The notes under the pieces are model-generated. The model was not told the origin of the DNA. It did not search any database and worked only from the letters and a program-made list of their open reading frames with translations. 64,000 nt of DNA from Miscanthus floridulus (taxonomy: Eukaryota > Streptophyta > Magnoliopsida > Poales > Poaceae): positions 24,619,273 through 24,683,272 of the forward strand of contig NC_089589.1 of NCBI RefSeq assembly GCF_019320115.1, read 5' to 3'. Of this stretch, positions 8,795-20,741 are shown piece by piece. Numbering within the stretch: the first letter of the stretch is position 1; each line of letters opens with the position of its first letter. The position numbers were made by a program, and so were the translations under genes.

Positions 8795-11168
8795 CTAAGC
8801 CTTTTGGCCATTCCATAAGGATGATATGCGTTCAAAGAACCCCCTTTTGTTGCTGATATTACCTTGCCCCCCTGACGAGGAAGGAGCATCAACAGCATTC
8901 ACCTTATCAGCTTCCATCGAGCTAACTGGTCGTTCTGTTTGCATAACAGGATCAACAGCCACATCATTCCTTTGGTCTACAAGTGGTGCATCAGATGGTG
9001 GTGCTGGAACATCCCCAGCCCGAGTAACATCAGCTTCCACATGTTTGGAAGGTGGCTCCGGTCGTTGAGTAAATCCAAGAGCTTTCCTGTTGTCTCTAGA
9101 TGGCTGATCTGATGGGGATGATGGGACTTCCGTTTGAAGTGTTCTCTTTTCTGTACATGGTGATGTCTCCTCACTTTCACCTTCCTTGTGGCATTTTTCT
9201 GGAATGCTACTTCGAGCAGAATCCCCTGATCTCTTGAAAACCCCAACCACAGCAGCTTCTGCACCTGCACCTCTATCACCTGGTAGAGGATCTATAAATT
9301 TCACAACATCAGGCATGGCTAGGAGAAGGGCAGAGAAATTTTTGAAGCCAAATGCACTTGCATCAATATTCACATGAATCCTTTTAAGCTCTCTTCTTAG
9401 GTCTGAAACACTGATCCCTTGAGGATAAAAGCGCAGCACTCTCTTAATTCCAACAACAGCGGATTTGGGAACGTTAGGTTCCTTGGTTTTCCTTGGTAAA
9501 GCCATGGGGTTCTTTGGTTTCAGGAGAAAGTCACGGCCAGGTTCACTGCATCGACCATACCAAGAAGAGGATAAACCATCAGGTGGATGATTTAAATACT
9601 TGGGTTTGAGATCCACCCCTTTAGCTAGATCCTCCCATTCCCACAGATATGTTGCTGCACTGCAGTAACATCTTGGAGCCAGAATCAGGGCAAGAAAGCA
9701 ATACGTTATAATTGCTCATCCTAAGACGATGCAGGATGTTTGCAAAGTCTTTATCCCCGGATAGAAGGAAGAAATGAGATGGGGGAGGGTTCTGAGCAAT
9801 CCAAGAGATAAGATCAGACATGAATGATCGATCACAACCATCCTTTCCACCTAGAAAATGAAACCATATTGTTAGTATGATCAGACAACACTGCATAACT
9901 GAAATCAAAATACAAAAACAAAGTTAAAGGGTGTCATTCTTAAATGGCAACTTGGAAACAAAATAAAAAATTCAAGTGTATCAACTATCTCTGGAAAAGG
10001 TAAACAATTTAACATATGACTTGAGTTGATGTTTATGGAGTCCTATTTAACTTGAAACGGCAACAGCAGCGCCGAAGTAACAAGTCACTAATGATATTCA
10101 AGTCCTAATATTTGATAATCCACGTCCTAATTTATTCATCTCGAATAAGCAGCCTGTTCGTTTCGGCTGAAACGATCGTGGATTATTACTGCTGGCTGGT
10201 TTGGTGTGAGAAAAATACTGTTCTGGCTTATAATCCACAATCGTTTATGACCAAGCGAACAGGCTGAAGGTTAGCTGAAGGAAAACTGCTTCCTGACACT
10301 GTCGACAATTATGTACTAGTCTTTGCAATGCTCCCTTGAGCTACTATACAAACATTGGCCCAACACTAATATGAACCAAGCCCCCTCTATTCAGATAAAT
10401 TGTGCCAATATCTACTGATCACGAAAAGATTCCTCATGATTCCAACACCGTATTCAATATTCGGCCGGACTGAAAAATACTGTTCTGGCTGATTGTTGTG
10501 AGAGAAAAATACTGACGTAAATAGTGTTTTTGTGAGGTGGCTGGCCAGCCAGCCAGCCGAACACGTTGTTGCAGCCAGCCAGCCAGCCAGCCAGCCAGCC
10601 AAAAATACTATTCAGGTAAACTTGTTGCAGTGCTAACTACATATAATCTAATCAATCGGAAGTAAACCGACCAATCATTTTTCGCTCCAGTGACATTCTG
10701 AGTCTACCGCGAAATTGCTAGTATGACAGAGAGCGAGGAAATGGGGGAGAGTAGTGGAGGGAGGAGACAGAGGACGCAACTGGAAGGGACGTGCGACAAG
10801 GCGACGCCGGTGTCGGCGAGCGCCTCCTGCTCGGCGGGCGGGATGCAGCCGACGTCGCCGAAGGCGGTGATCTCGATGGGCCCGCGGATGCCGGCGCGCC
10901 GCAGCGCCTCCGTGACGCGCGGGGCGAGGTGGCGCGGGCTGGCGCCGCGAGGGAGGCGGCACCTCTGGAAATCCCACCACACCGTCACCTTCACCGCCTT
11001 GGACTCCTCCCACTCGTCCTCCTGCTGCAGCTGGTGGTGGTTGTAGTGGCGCTGCGCGCCGACGACGCACCCGGGAGGGGATGCGTGGGAGGTCGGGCCG
11101 CAGAGGAGGATGCCGTGGTTGGCGGGTCGTATGCTGAGGAGAAGGTGGCGGGCGCGCGAGGCGAACAT
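8795..11168 (-). CDS. NYN-domain / OST-HTH (LOTUS) RNA-associated protein, one frame break
   Basis: Two exons, 10781-11168 and 8795-9850, join in phase (S-G-K across the junction). Residues about 55-210 form an NYN (limkain-type, PIN-like) domain. Visible motifs are VKVTVWWDFQRC with a probable metal-binding Asp, ITAFGDV, DRSFMSDLISWIAQ and SGDKDFANILHRLR. An OST-HTH/LOTUS domain follows (RVLRFYPQGISVSDLRREL through FKNFSALLLAMPDVVKF), then a low-complexity tail ending SSLWNGQKA. The start at 11168 precedes a basic, possibly organelle-targeting N-terminus. Plant proteins of this type are predicted endoribonucleases or RNA-binding factors with poorly known roles. Near 9655-9665 the frame shifts by one base between the NYN end and the segment leading to LNHPPDGL, so this copy is either mutated or carries an assembly error. 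Only one OST-HTH copy is present. Confidence 0.75.
10150..10266. mobile_element. MITE, 117 bp, in LOTUS intron
   Basis: Terminal inverted repeats CAGCCTGTTCG and CGAACAGGCTG, with AAG directly flanking on both sides (10147-10149 and 10267-10269) as a probable 3-bp TSD. It lies in the NYN/LOTUS intron. Related sequence is found at 7919-8086 and 10470-10620. Confidence 0.75.
10470..10620. repeat. MITE-related sequence with (CAGC)n microsatellite
   Basis: Contains the aaaaatactgttctggct and gtgagagaaaaatactg strings of the same MITE family. It runs into tetranucleotide cagc/gcca repeats at about 10539-10602. Located in the NYN/LOTUS intron. Confidence 0.6.
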
Positions 11169-12183
11169 GGCGGCGGCGCGAGCTCGCCGTGGCGTCGGGT
11201 TGCCGCCTTGCCGGGGGCTTTAGCAGGCCGAAGGATATAACCCTCGTGGGCTGAGCCTGGGCCGGACACACCCAGACGAACAAGTCCATTCTATCCCTTA
11301 AATTAAACTTAGACTATAGTTGAAGTCCAATCTTTCTCTTTGAACTCTAAAATTAGACATCTTGTTTTTTAAATTCTCAAAACCATTCGGATTAGAGAAA
11401 AATGCCATTTGACACTAGAAAAACTCATTCTTACTTATTAGACATCGAAAATTTCAAACTTTCTTATTTGACACCGATTTTATGTTTTATGCCTTATTCC
11501 GTTATTCGACATATGATCACTTCCGTTTTTCTTTTGGCATTACAACATCGTGTGGGTGACGGTATAAAGACCAAAATACCCTTGAGTTATTTTCGCACCG
11601 GAAAATAATCAGGCTGGTGTAATCCTCATGTTCCACCCGACTCAACTCGTCGGGCTCCACCCAAAATCATAGACCATGGCAAGGTGCAGCCATGGAGAAG
11701 GGGGCATGGCAACTTGCTTGGGCTGCTGGTTGGGTCGGTCGCACAATAGTCGGCCATGGAGCATGGTGGAGTGGCGGTTTGTGGGGCGACCCCTAGCCAT
11801 GGAAGACGGAGCATGTCAATAGGCTCATGGCCACGACTGTCCAAAGAGAGGGCAGCAAACACAGTGCCAGGATCGGGGGCCCTAGCCGATCATGGAGGAC
11901 CCTGGGTATTGGAACGTGCTACTGCTACTATTTTCTTTTTTGGGAAACTGCCAACATTTAGGGAATGGAGGAGAGCAGGAAGAAGAACCGAGGACACACA
12001 TTTGGCAGGGGCAAAATTTTCTTTTTTTACCATTGTCCACTTAACGTAGTTATACCTATAAACTGACCGAAGTGTCGAACGAAAGATAAAATTGATGTCA
12101 GATAGAGAAGGTTAAAAATTTAGTGTTAAATAAGGAAGCACAACTATTTTCAGTGGCATATAGAGAATTTTCACTTTGAATTA
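11169..12183. other. Intergenic, no gene supported
   Basis: Includes the presumed 5' flank of the LOTUS gene (11169-11290, GC-rich) and then AT-rich sequence. Short ORFs at 11402-12049 have no recognisable domains and look like chance. Confidence 0.4.
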
Positions 12184-12898
12184 CCTCCCTGCCCTAGTTT
12201 AGAGTGCTTTTAAAGACGATTTTATCTTTTTTTAGAAAACGTTGGGTAAATACTATATAAGATTTTTAAATCACAGAAAATGTCTCCAAGTCCAACCTAC
12301 CAAAAATTCCAAAAGAACTAGAGATATATTAGGATACAACCAATCCAAATAAAATATTTAGAGCGCGTGAAACATCTTAAGAAACTTTTAAAAATTAGGT
12401 TTAGGTCTAGAGAATGAGAAAAATATCGAGAAAAATCTAGAAAAATCCAAAACATTCTAATCAATATATAAACATGTTTTAAAAACTTTTCACTATAAGA
12501 AATATAAGATGCAACTAGCATAATGTAGCATACATTAATGTTGAATGCATTCATGTTATACGTCCGTCCATGTTAGTTGTGTATTATGTTTTTTCGCAAA
12601 AAGTTTTCAAAACACATTGACATATCAATTAGAATGTTTTGAGATTTTTTTAGTTTTTTATTGATTTTTTTTCATTTTCCTAGAGCTAAATCTATTTTTA
12701 AGCATCTAGAGATATTTTAATAAGCTCTAAATATTTTATTTTGATTTGTCATATCAAAACCTATCTTTAGAACTTCAAAAGTTTTGAAAGCTTATATACA
12801 TTTTCTGTGCTTTAAAGACCATCAAGTATTTATCGAATTTTTTAAACTAGAAAAGATAAAACCATCTTTAGAAACCACTACAAACCATCGGAGGGAGG
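12184..12898. mobile_element. Large foldback element, about 715 bp
   Basis: Left end CCTCCCTGCCCTAGTTTAGA and right end ...GGAGGGAGG are imperfect inverted repeats. Complementarity continues inward (for example gacgattttatctttt against agaaaagataaaaccatc, and atattttatttgg-like strings in both arms). TTA lies before the left end and TAA after the right end. AT-rich, with no coding capacity. It fits a long-TIR non-autonomous DNA transposon. The superfamily is not assigned. Confidence 0.6.
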
Positions 12899-13610
12899 TA
12901 ACTTGACCGGTTTTAAGACGTCACACAAGGATAAGATGTATAGTTTTAGGGTTTGAGAAGAAGAATCAGACTATGGCGATCTGGAGAGAATTTTTTTTTT
13001 TGAAAAAACGATAAAAGCTTTTTCGCAATTTTTCTAGACGATAGGAATAAAAAGCATAAGAATGAAGGTACCATCCAGCCTTTCTACAGCGACCTTTTAT
13101 ACAAAAAATAACAAAAGAGAAGATGGCAGAGCACAATAAAACAAAACTATACAACTAGGGGAAAAAAGAGCAAAATGGCCTGATGGTGCCAAAACACAAC
13201 CCGGCAAACACTACACCCCTATAACCACTGTCTCCTGGAGAATATTACGAGCAACCATCCTGATTCAGAGAGATAAAATAGACCTTTTTAAGAAATCCAT
13301 AAAACTCAAATCTTGGCTTGGAAATTATGTCCGCTCAAATTATCATTGGAATTCAGGAAGATTTTTCCACGAATGGGCCTGCGGATGAGAGCTGCGCTAT
13401 GGTCCTGTGGGCCCATTAACCAGTCCGTCCGACCATTGGTTGGCTTAAAAAAAAGTTGTCGTCGGACAGCAACAAGAGGCCAGGAAGGAAGGAGGTCGCT
13501 TAAGGGTGGCCCGACCAAGGCGTACGGGGAGCGGGAGGAGGGGTGGGCGATCTCGCCGGCGTCGCATCACCGCCGTGTGGCGATTCCTGCACGGGCGTCG
13601 GTCGGTTGTC
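12899..13610 (+). other. 5' flank of the FAM135-like gene
   Basis: AT-rich to about 13300, then rising GC toward the exon-1 start at 13611, as expected for a promoter/5'UTR region. No clear TATA box. A minus-strand ORF here is a shadow of the GC-rich leader. Confidence 0.4.
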
Positions 13611-13678
13611 ATGGAGACGGCGCACGAGGTGGCCGTTTACATCGACCGCTTCCACAATCTGGTCCTGTTCCAGCAAGG
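13611..13678 (+). CDS. FAM135/DUF676-type putative lipase, exon 1
   Basis: Starts ATGGAGACGGCG and encodes a peptide with EVAVYIDRFHNLVLFQQG, the conserved N-terminus of plant FAM135-like (DUF676 putative serine esterase) proteins as I recall them. It ends CAGCAAGG followed by donor gtaaca. The two leftover bases GG join exactly to the A of the exon at 31540 to restore a Gly codon, so both exons belong to one gene. Between them lies the 17.6 kb CACTA element A. The catalytic alpha/beta-hydrolase domain would be encoded much further downstream and is not seen in this window. The gene is therefore either stretched by giant introns or truncated. Confidence 0.72.
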
Positions 13679-13861
13679 GTAACAACTAACAAGGATTCGG
13701 GGAAAAATTTCCAGCCCCTCTCCTTTTCCTTTCAAGAACATATTAACTTTCTCATTTTTTTATGGCATGCATTCTTTCGGCTCTCCTTGATGGGTAGAAA
13801 AAGATACGCATTACATTGTTTGTTAATTTCACCAGTAGGGAAACGACCTTTAATTCCACCT

Positions 13862-14150
13862 TTAAATTTGGCTTGAGTCCCGGTATTTTTCGCGCCCGGG
13901 ACTAGAGAGACCTTTAGTCTTGGTTTGTAGCTCCAACCGGGACTAAAGGTCCCTGCCCAACGGCTACTGCGGCAGCCTTTTGCTGCAGGGGACCTTTAGT
14001 CCTGGTTGGAGACCGGGACTAAAGGTTAACTTTTACTCCCGGTTGGTCATAAAACCAAGAGTAAAAGTCTTCTTCCGGCTGGAGGCTCCGTCCGGGACTA
14101 GAAATGGACCTTTAGTTCCGGTTTCTGTCTACAACCGGGACTAAAGGTCG
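13862..14150. repeat. 5' subterminal transposase-binding array, element A
   Basis: Multiple direct and inverted copies of GGGACTAAAGGT and its complement ACCTTTAGTCCC, often as inverted pairs around short spacers. They lie immediately upstream of the TATA box at 14154. Confidence 0.85.
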
Positions 14151-14153
14151 CCT

Positions 14154-14163
14154 CTTATATAGC
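14154..14163 (+). promoter_or_regulatory. TATA box of the element A TNPD unit
   Basis: ttatatagcc lies just after the last GGGACTAAAGG copy and before the pyrimidine-rich leader cttcttcctccccgagccc. The same layout is found in element B at 50153-50162, which supports a conserved promoter. Confidence 0.5.
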
Positions 14164-14598
14164 CCTTCTTCCTCCCCGAGCCCGAGCCACTTCGAGCTCA
14201 GTGTTCTTGCTTCATCGCCGGCCTCTCTTCTTCCTCATCGTCGGTAATCACAAGATTTCTTCGATTCCTCCATCGATTCTTCGGTTCTAAAGGTTACCAA
14301 CTTTATACTCTCATGTTTTATCAGTAGTATATCTCATTTTGTGGACTAGATATTTATGGTTTTTTATGGTGAATTTTTTTATTTGTAAGCCATTTAAGCT
14401 CAAAATCACTTTAAAGTTTGCATATTTGGATGAAGGAAGGTTAAAGTAGTTATTCAAAACTAGTATTCAGTTTTCATTTCTAGCATGCATAGCACATTTC
14501 ATGGTTTAGAGATATAGAGAATTTTAGAGTTTTCTTTAATTTTATTTGTTTATAAAATGAGAAATTTATATTATATTAAAAATTAGTATAGAAAGTAG

Positions 14599-15122
14599 AT
14601 GGCAACTGCTTCCGGGTCCACGGCCTGTCATCGGGTTCCAAAGCGACTGAGGCCGGACCTCCCTCTCATTGTATGCGACAAATGTGAGGAGAAGATTGTG
14701 ATGGAGTACCGGGTGAGGAAGGAGTGTCCCAACAAGGGCCGTATCTTCTACAAGTGTCCGGATCGCAATGCGAGTTATTTTGTCACATTTGATGATTATG
14801 GTTAATTTATACTTATTTTCATGATGATTGTGATTAAAGTTCTATTTTTTTGTTTTAATTTCAGTGGGATGGCACTGGATGTTCAGGCTGGTACTGGGAG
14901 GAAGAGTATGTTGAACACGTGCAAAACTCTCTTGCACAGGCGACTACGGCGGCTGATGAGGCAGTGATCCTGCGGAAGAAGCCCATAGATGTTGAACAAA
15001 CGCATGATCTGTCTGTTTTAGTTGGGATTGGTCACGAAATCCTTATGCTGCTGAAGTGCATTTTAACCTTAGTTTTTTTAGTGGTAGTTAGGATTGTCTA
15101 CATTGTAGCGAGACTTTCATAA
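14599..15122 (+). CDS. GRF-type zinc-finger protein with C-terminal membrane segment (element A)
   Basis: Two exons, 14599-14769 and 14865-15122, give about 142 residues. Residues about 20-70 carry a GRF-type zinc ribbon (LIVCDKCEEK, FYKCPDRN, WDGTGCSGWYWEEEY). The C-terminal 25-30 residues are hydrophobic (ILMLLKCILTLVFLVVV), a probable membrane anchor. Element B encodes the same protein at 49186-49717. The splice donor here is GC (gcgagt), where B has GT (gtgagt). It sits about 90 bases upstream of the TNPD start and might be spliced to it, because tgtaatgcag directly precedes that ATG. Its role in transposition is unknown. GRF fingers in other proteins bind single-stranded nucleic acid. 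Confidence 0.65.
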
Positions 15123-15204
15123 ATTAATACCTTGTGTGGTGGCATGCATGTCGTATAATTAACTAATTATGTTCTAGGTTTTAATATGGTATGTATGTCA
15201 TGTA

Positions 15205-18200
15205 ATGCAGATGAGCCGGCATTGGATGTACAATGCTGATCGCCGCTCCCAAGAGTTCATTGAGGGCGTGCATTCTTTCTTACTTGCGGCCGAGGCAAAC
15301 AAACGCGATGGTTTCATGTACGACCCATGTGCCATATGTAAGAATTTGAAGGAATATGCTAGCTCAAGAAGTCTTCATTCACACTTGTTGAAGTCAGGTT
15401 TTATGCCAAACTATATTTGTTGGACGAAGCACGGAGAAACCGGGGTTGTAATGGAAGAAGATGAAGAAGAACAATGAGACGATAATGACATTATTGCTGA
15501 ATATGGTGCCTTCATTGATACTGCAATGGGGGAAGCTGAAGAAGAGGTAGTGGCAGAAGATGAGCCCACTGATGATCTTGGTCAGGCCATTCGTGACGCA
15601 CAAAGAGAATGTGAAAGTGAAAAAGGAGAAGATCAAGTTCGAGCGCATGCTAGAGGATCATAAGAAATTGCTATACCCAACTTGTGATACGGGACAGAAA
15701 AAGTTGGGTACCACACTGGAATTGCTGCAATGGAAGGCAAAGAATGGTGTATCTGACAAGGGTTTTGGGGAGTTACTGAAAATCCAAAAAAAAGATGCTT
15801 TCGAAGGATAACGAATTGCCCGTTACTACGTACGAAGCAAAACAGGTAGTCTACCCTTTGGGATTAGAAATCCAGAAGATACATGCATGTCCTAATGACT
15901 ACATCCTCTACCGTGGCGAGGAGTATGAGAAGTTAGATGCATGCCCGATATATCATGCATCGCAGTATAAGATCAGGCGAGATGACCCTGGTGATGTTGA
16001 GGGCGAACGTCCCACGAAGAAAATTCCTGCTAAGATTATATGGTATGCTCCTATAATACTACGCTTGAAACGTCTGTTCAGAAACAAAGATCATGCAAAG
16101 TTGTTGCGATGGCACAAAGAAGACCGTAAGGTAGACAATATGTTGAGACACCCTGCTGATGGGTCCTAGTGGAGAGCAATCGATAGAGAATTTCCGGAGT
16201 TTACAAATAACGCAAGAAACTTAAGGTTTGCTTGAAGTATGGATGTTATGAATCCTTTCGAGGGGCAGAGCAGTAGTCATAGCCCTTGACCTGTTACTCT
16301 ATGTATCTACAACCTTCCTCCCTGGTTATGCATGAAGCGTAAGTTTATTATGATGCCAGTGCTCATCCAAGGCCCAAGGCAATCTGGCAACGACATCGAT
16401 GTGTACCTGAGGCCACTAGTTGAAGAACTTCTACTTTTGTGGAATAGACCAGGTGTACGTGTGTGGGATGAGCACAAACAGGAGCACTTTGACCTACGAG
16501 CATTGTTGTTCATAACAATCAATGATTGGCCTGCTCTAAGTAATCTTTCAGGACAATCAAACAAGGGATATAATGCATGCACGCACTGTTTCGATGACAT
16601 TAAAGGTATATTCTTGAAAAAAATATCGAAAGGTCGTGTACCTTGGCCATCGTCGATTTCTTCCTGCGAATCACCCCTAAGAAAGAAAGGCAAGCATTTT
16701 AAAGGTAAGGCAGACCATCAGACCAAGCCGGGCAACCGAACTAGTGAGGATGTACTCAATATGGTCAAGGATGTGAAAGTAGTATTTGAAAAGACACATG
16801 GCAGTGAACCTGTTCCGAACAACGCCAACGGTCACGCACCCATGTGGAAGAAGAAGTCCATATTTTGGGAGCTACCATATTGGCAAGTCCTAGAGGTACG
16901 TAGCACGATCGACGTGATGCACCTGACGAAGAATCTTTGTGTGAACCTACTAGGCTTCATGGGTGTGTATGGGAAGCCTAAGGACACACTTGAAGCACGA
17001 CAGGACCTGCGGTATTTGAAAGAACGAGACAACCTGCATCCAGAGAAGACAGATGATGGACGCCATTACTTAAGTCCTACCGGCTACACTCTTAGCAAAG
17101 AAGAGAAGGAAAGCATGTTTGAATGCCTAGCAAGCATCAAGGTACCATCTGGATTCTCCTCGAATATAAAGGGTATAATAAATGTGCCAGAGAAGAAATT
17201 CCTAAACTTAAAGTCCCATGACTGCCACGTGCTCATGACGTAATTGCTTCTAGTTGCATTAAGAGGAATTCTACCTCCAAATGTACGTCTAGCCACCATG
17301 AAGCTATGTGCATTCCTCAATGCAATTTCTCAGAAGGCAATCGATCCAATGGATCTAGCTAAACTACAGAATGATGTGGTTCAATGTCTTATCAGCTTTG
17401 AGTTGGTGTTCCCTCCTTCCTTCTTTAATATCATGACACACCTCCTAGTTCACCTGGTCAAGGAGATTAGCATTCTCGGTCCTGTGTTCCTGCACAACAT
17501 GTTCCCCTTTGAGAGGTTCATGGGAGTCCTAAAGAAATATGTTCACAACCGTGCTTGGCTAGAAGAAAGCATCGCCAAGGGCTATGGAACAGAGGAGGTC
17601 ATTGAGTTTTGTGTTGACTTTATTCCCGACCTTGACCCAATTGGTGTTCCTGAATCACGACACGAGGGGAGACTAAGTGGAAAGGGGACACTAGGGAAGA
17701 AAACATATATTGGTACACAGGACAATTATTTTAATAAAGCACACTACATAGTTCTGCAAAACTCCTCCTTGGTGGATCCGTATATCGAGACACATAAAGA
17801 GTTGCTTCGATCCGAGTTTCCAGGGAAGTCTAAAGCTTGGATTACGCGTCAGCACATGGAAACTTTCAGCGACTGGTTGCGAAAAGAGTGTCAGGGTGAT
17901 AAGAGTTTTGATGAGCAACTGTATTTGTTGGCCAGGCAGCCATCGTGGCATATCTTCACATACAAAGGGTACGAGATAAATGAGAATACATTTTACACAG
18001 TAGCCCAAGATAAAAGGAGTACCAACCAAAGCAGTGGTGTCTACATAGATGCCACCGACCCTAATGAAAATAAGCAAACATATTATGGCCACATAGAGGA
18101 GATATGGGAACTAAACTATGCACCTACTTTTAAGGTACCTTTGTTTAAGTGCCAATAGGTAAAGGCGATTGGAGGCGGGGTAGCAGTCGACAACCAGTAT

Positions 18201-18563
18201 AGAATGACAACCGTAGACCTCAACAATATTGGGTACAAAGACGAACCGTTCGTCCTTGCCAAGGATGTGAATCAGGTGTTCTATGTCAAGGACATGTCTA
18301 TAAAACCGAAGAGAGGGAAAAACAACAACGACCCAATCAATGAGCCAAAGCGCCACATAGTTCTTTCAGGGAAAAGAAAAATCGTTGGAATTGAAGACAA
18401 GTCAGACATATTAGAAGATTATAAAAAGGATGACCGAATTCCACCCTTCATAGTGAACAAAGACCCAAGCATCCAGCTAAATGATGAGGACACTCCATGG
18501 TTATGACGCGATCATAACCAAGGGATATACGTTAAGAAGAAGTTCACTACTGTGCCCGCTTGA
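15205..18563 (+). pseudogene. TNPD-like CACTA transposase, decayed (element A)
   Basis: Domains in order: transposase-associated N-terminal domain (SRHWMYNADRRSQEF through YICWTKHGETG), Transposase_21 catalytic region (IQGPRQSGNDIDVYLRPL and TINDWPALSNLSGQ), DUF4218 (MHLTKNLCVNLLGFMGVY to FPFERFMGVLKKYVHNR) and DUF4216 (YKGYEINENTFYT to WELNYAPTFKVPLFKC). Compared with the element B copy it has premature stops at about 15475 (TGG to TGA), 16168, near 16234 and 16288, 17241 (CAA to TAA), 18156 (TGG to TAG) and 18504 (CGA to TGA). Frame changes occur near 15625, 15788 and 16625-16680. It cannot make transposase. The STDGMNPF catalytic segment readable in B is also damaged here. Confidence 0.85.
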
Positions 18564-19329
18564 TATATATAGTGATGTTTACCAGTGTGTATTAGAGGTA
18601 TTATGTAATAATTATGAATTCATAGATGTTTATTAGGTGTTTCCTTTTTTCTATATTCATATTAAATTTGTGTTTGATGGTGGGATTTCCATGTCGCACA
18701 AAGCAAAAAGCAAAAGCAATGCATCTGATGTGAAAAAATTAGTGAAAAATTTGTTTTAGTCCTAGCTTGATATGGTGATGTATTAGACCTATTATGTAAT
18801 AATTGCGACTTCAGATTTTTTTGTCGTGTTTTCATATTTTCTACGGTTTAAATGAATTTTCAACGTTAATAAGATGTGAAAACTAATTTCCTGTCGAAAA
18901 GCTATAGTTTTAATGATTTTAATTAAGTAGTACATTTTTGCATGGTGAAAATTATGATTATTATTTACACTATGTTAAATATTTATACGGTAAAACAAAA
19001 GAGTTTAGGTTACAAATTTTTCTTATGTACAATAATGCAAAACCAGGTCTAGGAATTCTTTTTGTAATTTTTTTGCTAATATTTTATTTACTAGGCAATT
19101 AACAACTCTCTGCATATTTATATAAAACAAATATATAAAAAAGGAAAAACTTCTAGAAACCGACGGTAAGCCAAACTGCAGCCCACCTTTACTCTCGGGT
19201 GGATCAACCACCCGGGACTAAAGGTGGGCTGCGTTTTCACGGCCCGCCAAAATCACCTTTACTCCCAGGCCGTGGCTACACCCGGGACTAAAGCTCAGAC
19301 CTTTAGTCCCAGTTCTAACCATCACCCGG
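18564..19329. other. Element A spacer between TNPD and the nested LTR element
   Basis: AT-rich 3' flank of TNPD, then from about 19175 an internal array of GGGACTAAAGG-type inverted repeats. The array is interrupted at 19329 by the LTR element and resumes at 25629. Confidence 0.6.
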
Positions 19330-20741
19330 TGAAGGGACCATGACGCCTAAGAGGGGGGGGGGGTGAATTAGGCAACTTAAAATTCTAACTCTAAACTATG
19401 GCCTCTTTTTCAACCTCCAGCAAAACCTATGCAAAAGATAATCTATCAAGATGTGCAACTATGGTTTTGCTAGTGTGTTGCTATCTCTACCGCAAATGAT
19501 AATAATATGATCAATGTAAATGCGGAAGCTTAAAGAGCAAGGTAGAGATATGCAAACTCCCGTCGACGACTCTAGTATTTTTACCGAGGTATCGAGAAGC
19601 GCACAAGCTTCCCCCTAGTCCTTGTTGGAGCCCCTCGCAAGGAATCCCTCGCAAGGGCCAAGCTCCCGGTCGAGTAACTCCGTGGATAGCCTCGGGCCTT
19701 CCCCACGCGCAAGTGGGTCTCCGATGTGCCTCTCGGCAAGCCTCTCCCGGATGCTCCCCGCCGTCTTCACTATCAAGCTTCCGGCCGAAATGCCGCGGGC
19801 CTTGTTCCCTCCGGTACACGGTGGCGGCCACACCACAAACGCGGTTGGTGTGATCTCGCAAGACTTCAAGCCCCTCCGATGTACAACACTTGTGCTCGCA
19901 AGCACAGGGTGGCAAGAGGTATGCAAACCTCACTTAAACACTAGGCAAACACCTAGAGCAAGCGCATAAGCGGTGGTCTAATCAACCTAAGCACTTCGCA
20001 AAGCACTTATGCTAATCACCTAATAAAACACTAAGCACTATGCATGTGGATATCACTCAAATGGTGTATCAACACTCTTGGTATGTTTCCTTAGCTCCAC
20101 GCTTCTCAAATGGCCAGTTGGGGGGTCTATTTATAAGCCCCACTGAGAAAGTAGCCGTTGGGGTCGAATTCCCGCGAAACTACTACTGACCGGACGCTGA
20201 ATCGTCCTGACCGGATGCGTCCGATCGTCCCGACCGTTGAGCCGGCAAAACACTGATCGGACGCTGTCCAGCGTCCGGTCGCCTGCCACCGGACGCATCC
20301 GGTCATAGATTTGCTGCTCTAGAACCTTACTGTAATTGATCAGACGCTGCGTTCCTACGTCCGGTCTATTGCCGCCAGCGTCCGGTCCTCGCGTCCGGTC
20401 GCCTATCTGCCGAGCCACCGGTCCAGCGTCCGGTCGCGCTTCCAGCGTCCAGTCTGTGTCCGGTCGCATCTGCGAGCTCGTTTCTTCGTGATCTTGCGTA
20501 CGGCTTGGTTCCTATCTTCATGCTTGGACTTTGCTTGATATCTTGGGTCTTTTCTTGTGCTCCTAAGGTCTTGCTTAAGGTGTTGATCATCGGATCATCA
20601 CGTCGCCTTTGTCCAAGTCACGTCTTGCACCTTGTTGGACTACAAAACAAACACTTACAAATTCATTAGTCCAATTTGGTTGTGTTGGTCATCAAACACC
20701 AAAATCCAAAGTAAATGGGCTTAGGGTCCATTTTCCTTACA
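19330..20741 (-). repeat. Left LTR (3' LTR in element sense)
   Basis: 1412 bp, starting TGAAGGGACCATGACGCC and ending CCATTTTCCTTACA on the plus strand (TG...CA in element sense). A cluster of CGTCCGGTC-type repeats lies at about 20180-20470. It differs from the right LTR at scattered positions and lacks an extra repeat stretch present there. Confidence 0.9.

Noticed and set aside
13313..13876. 187-codon plus-strand ORF
   Set aside because: It overlaps FAM135 exon 1 in the wrong frame and runs through the intron into the CACTA end.
19511..20590. ORFs on both strands in the left LTR (mirrored at 24370-25551)
   Set aside because: Compositional products of the LTR and its CGTCCGGTC repeats. 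Present twice only because the LTR is duplicated.
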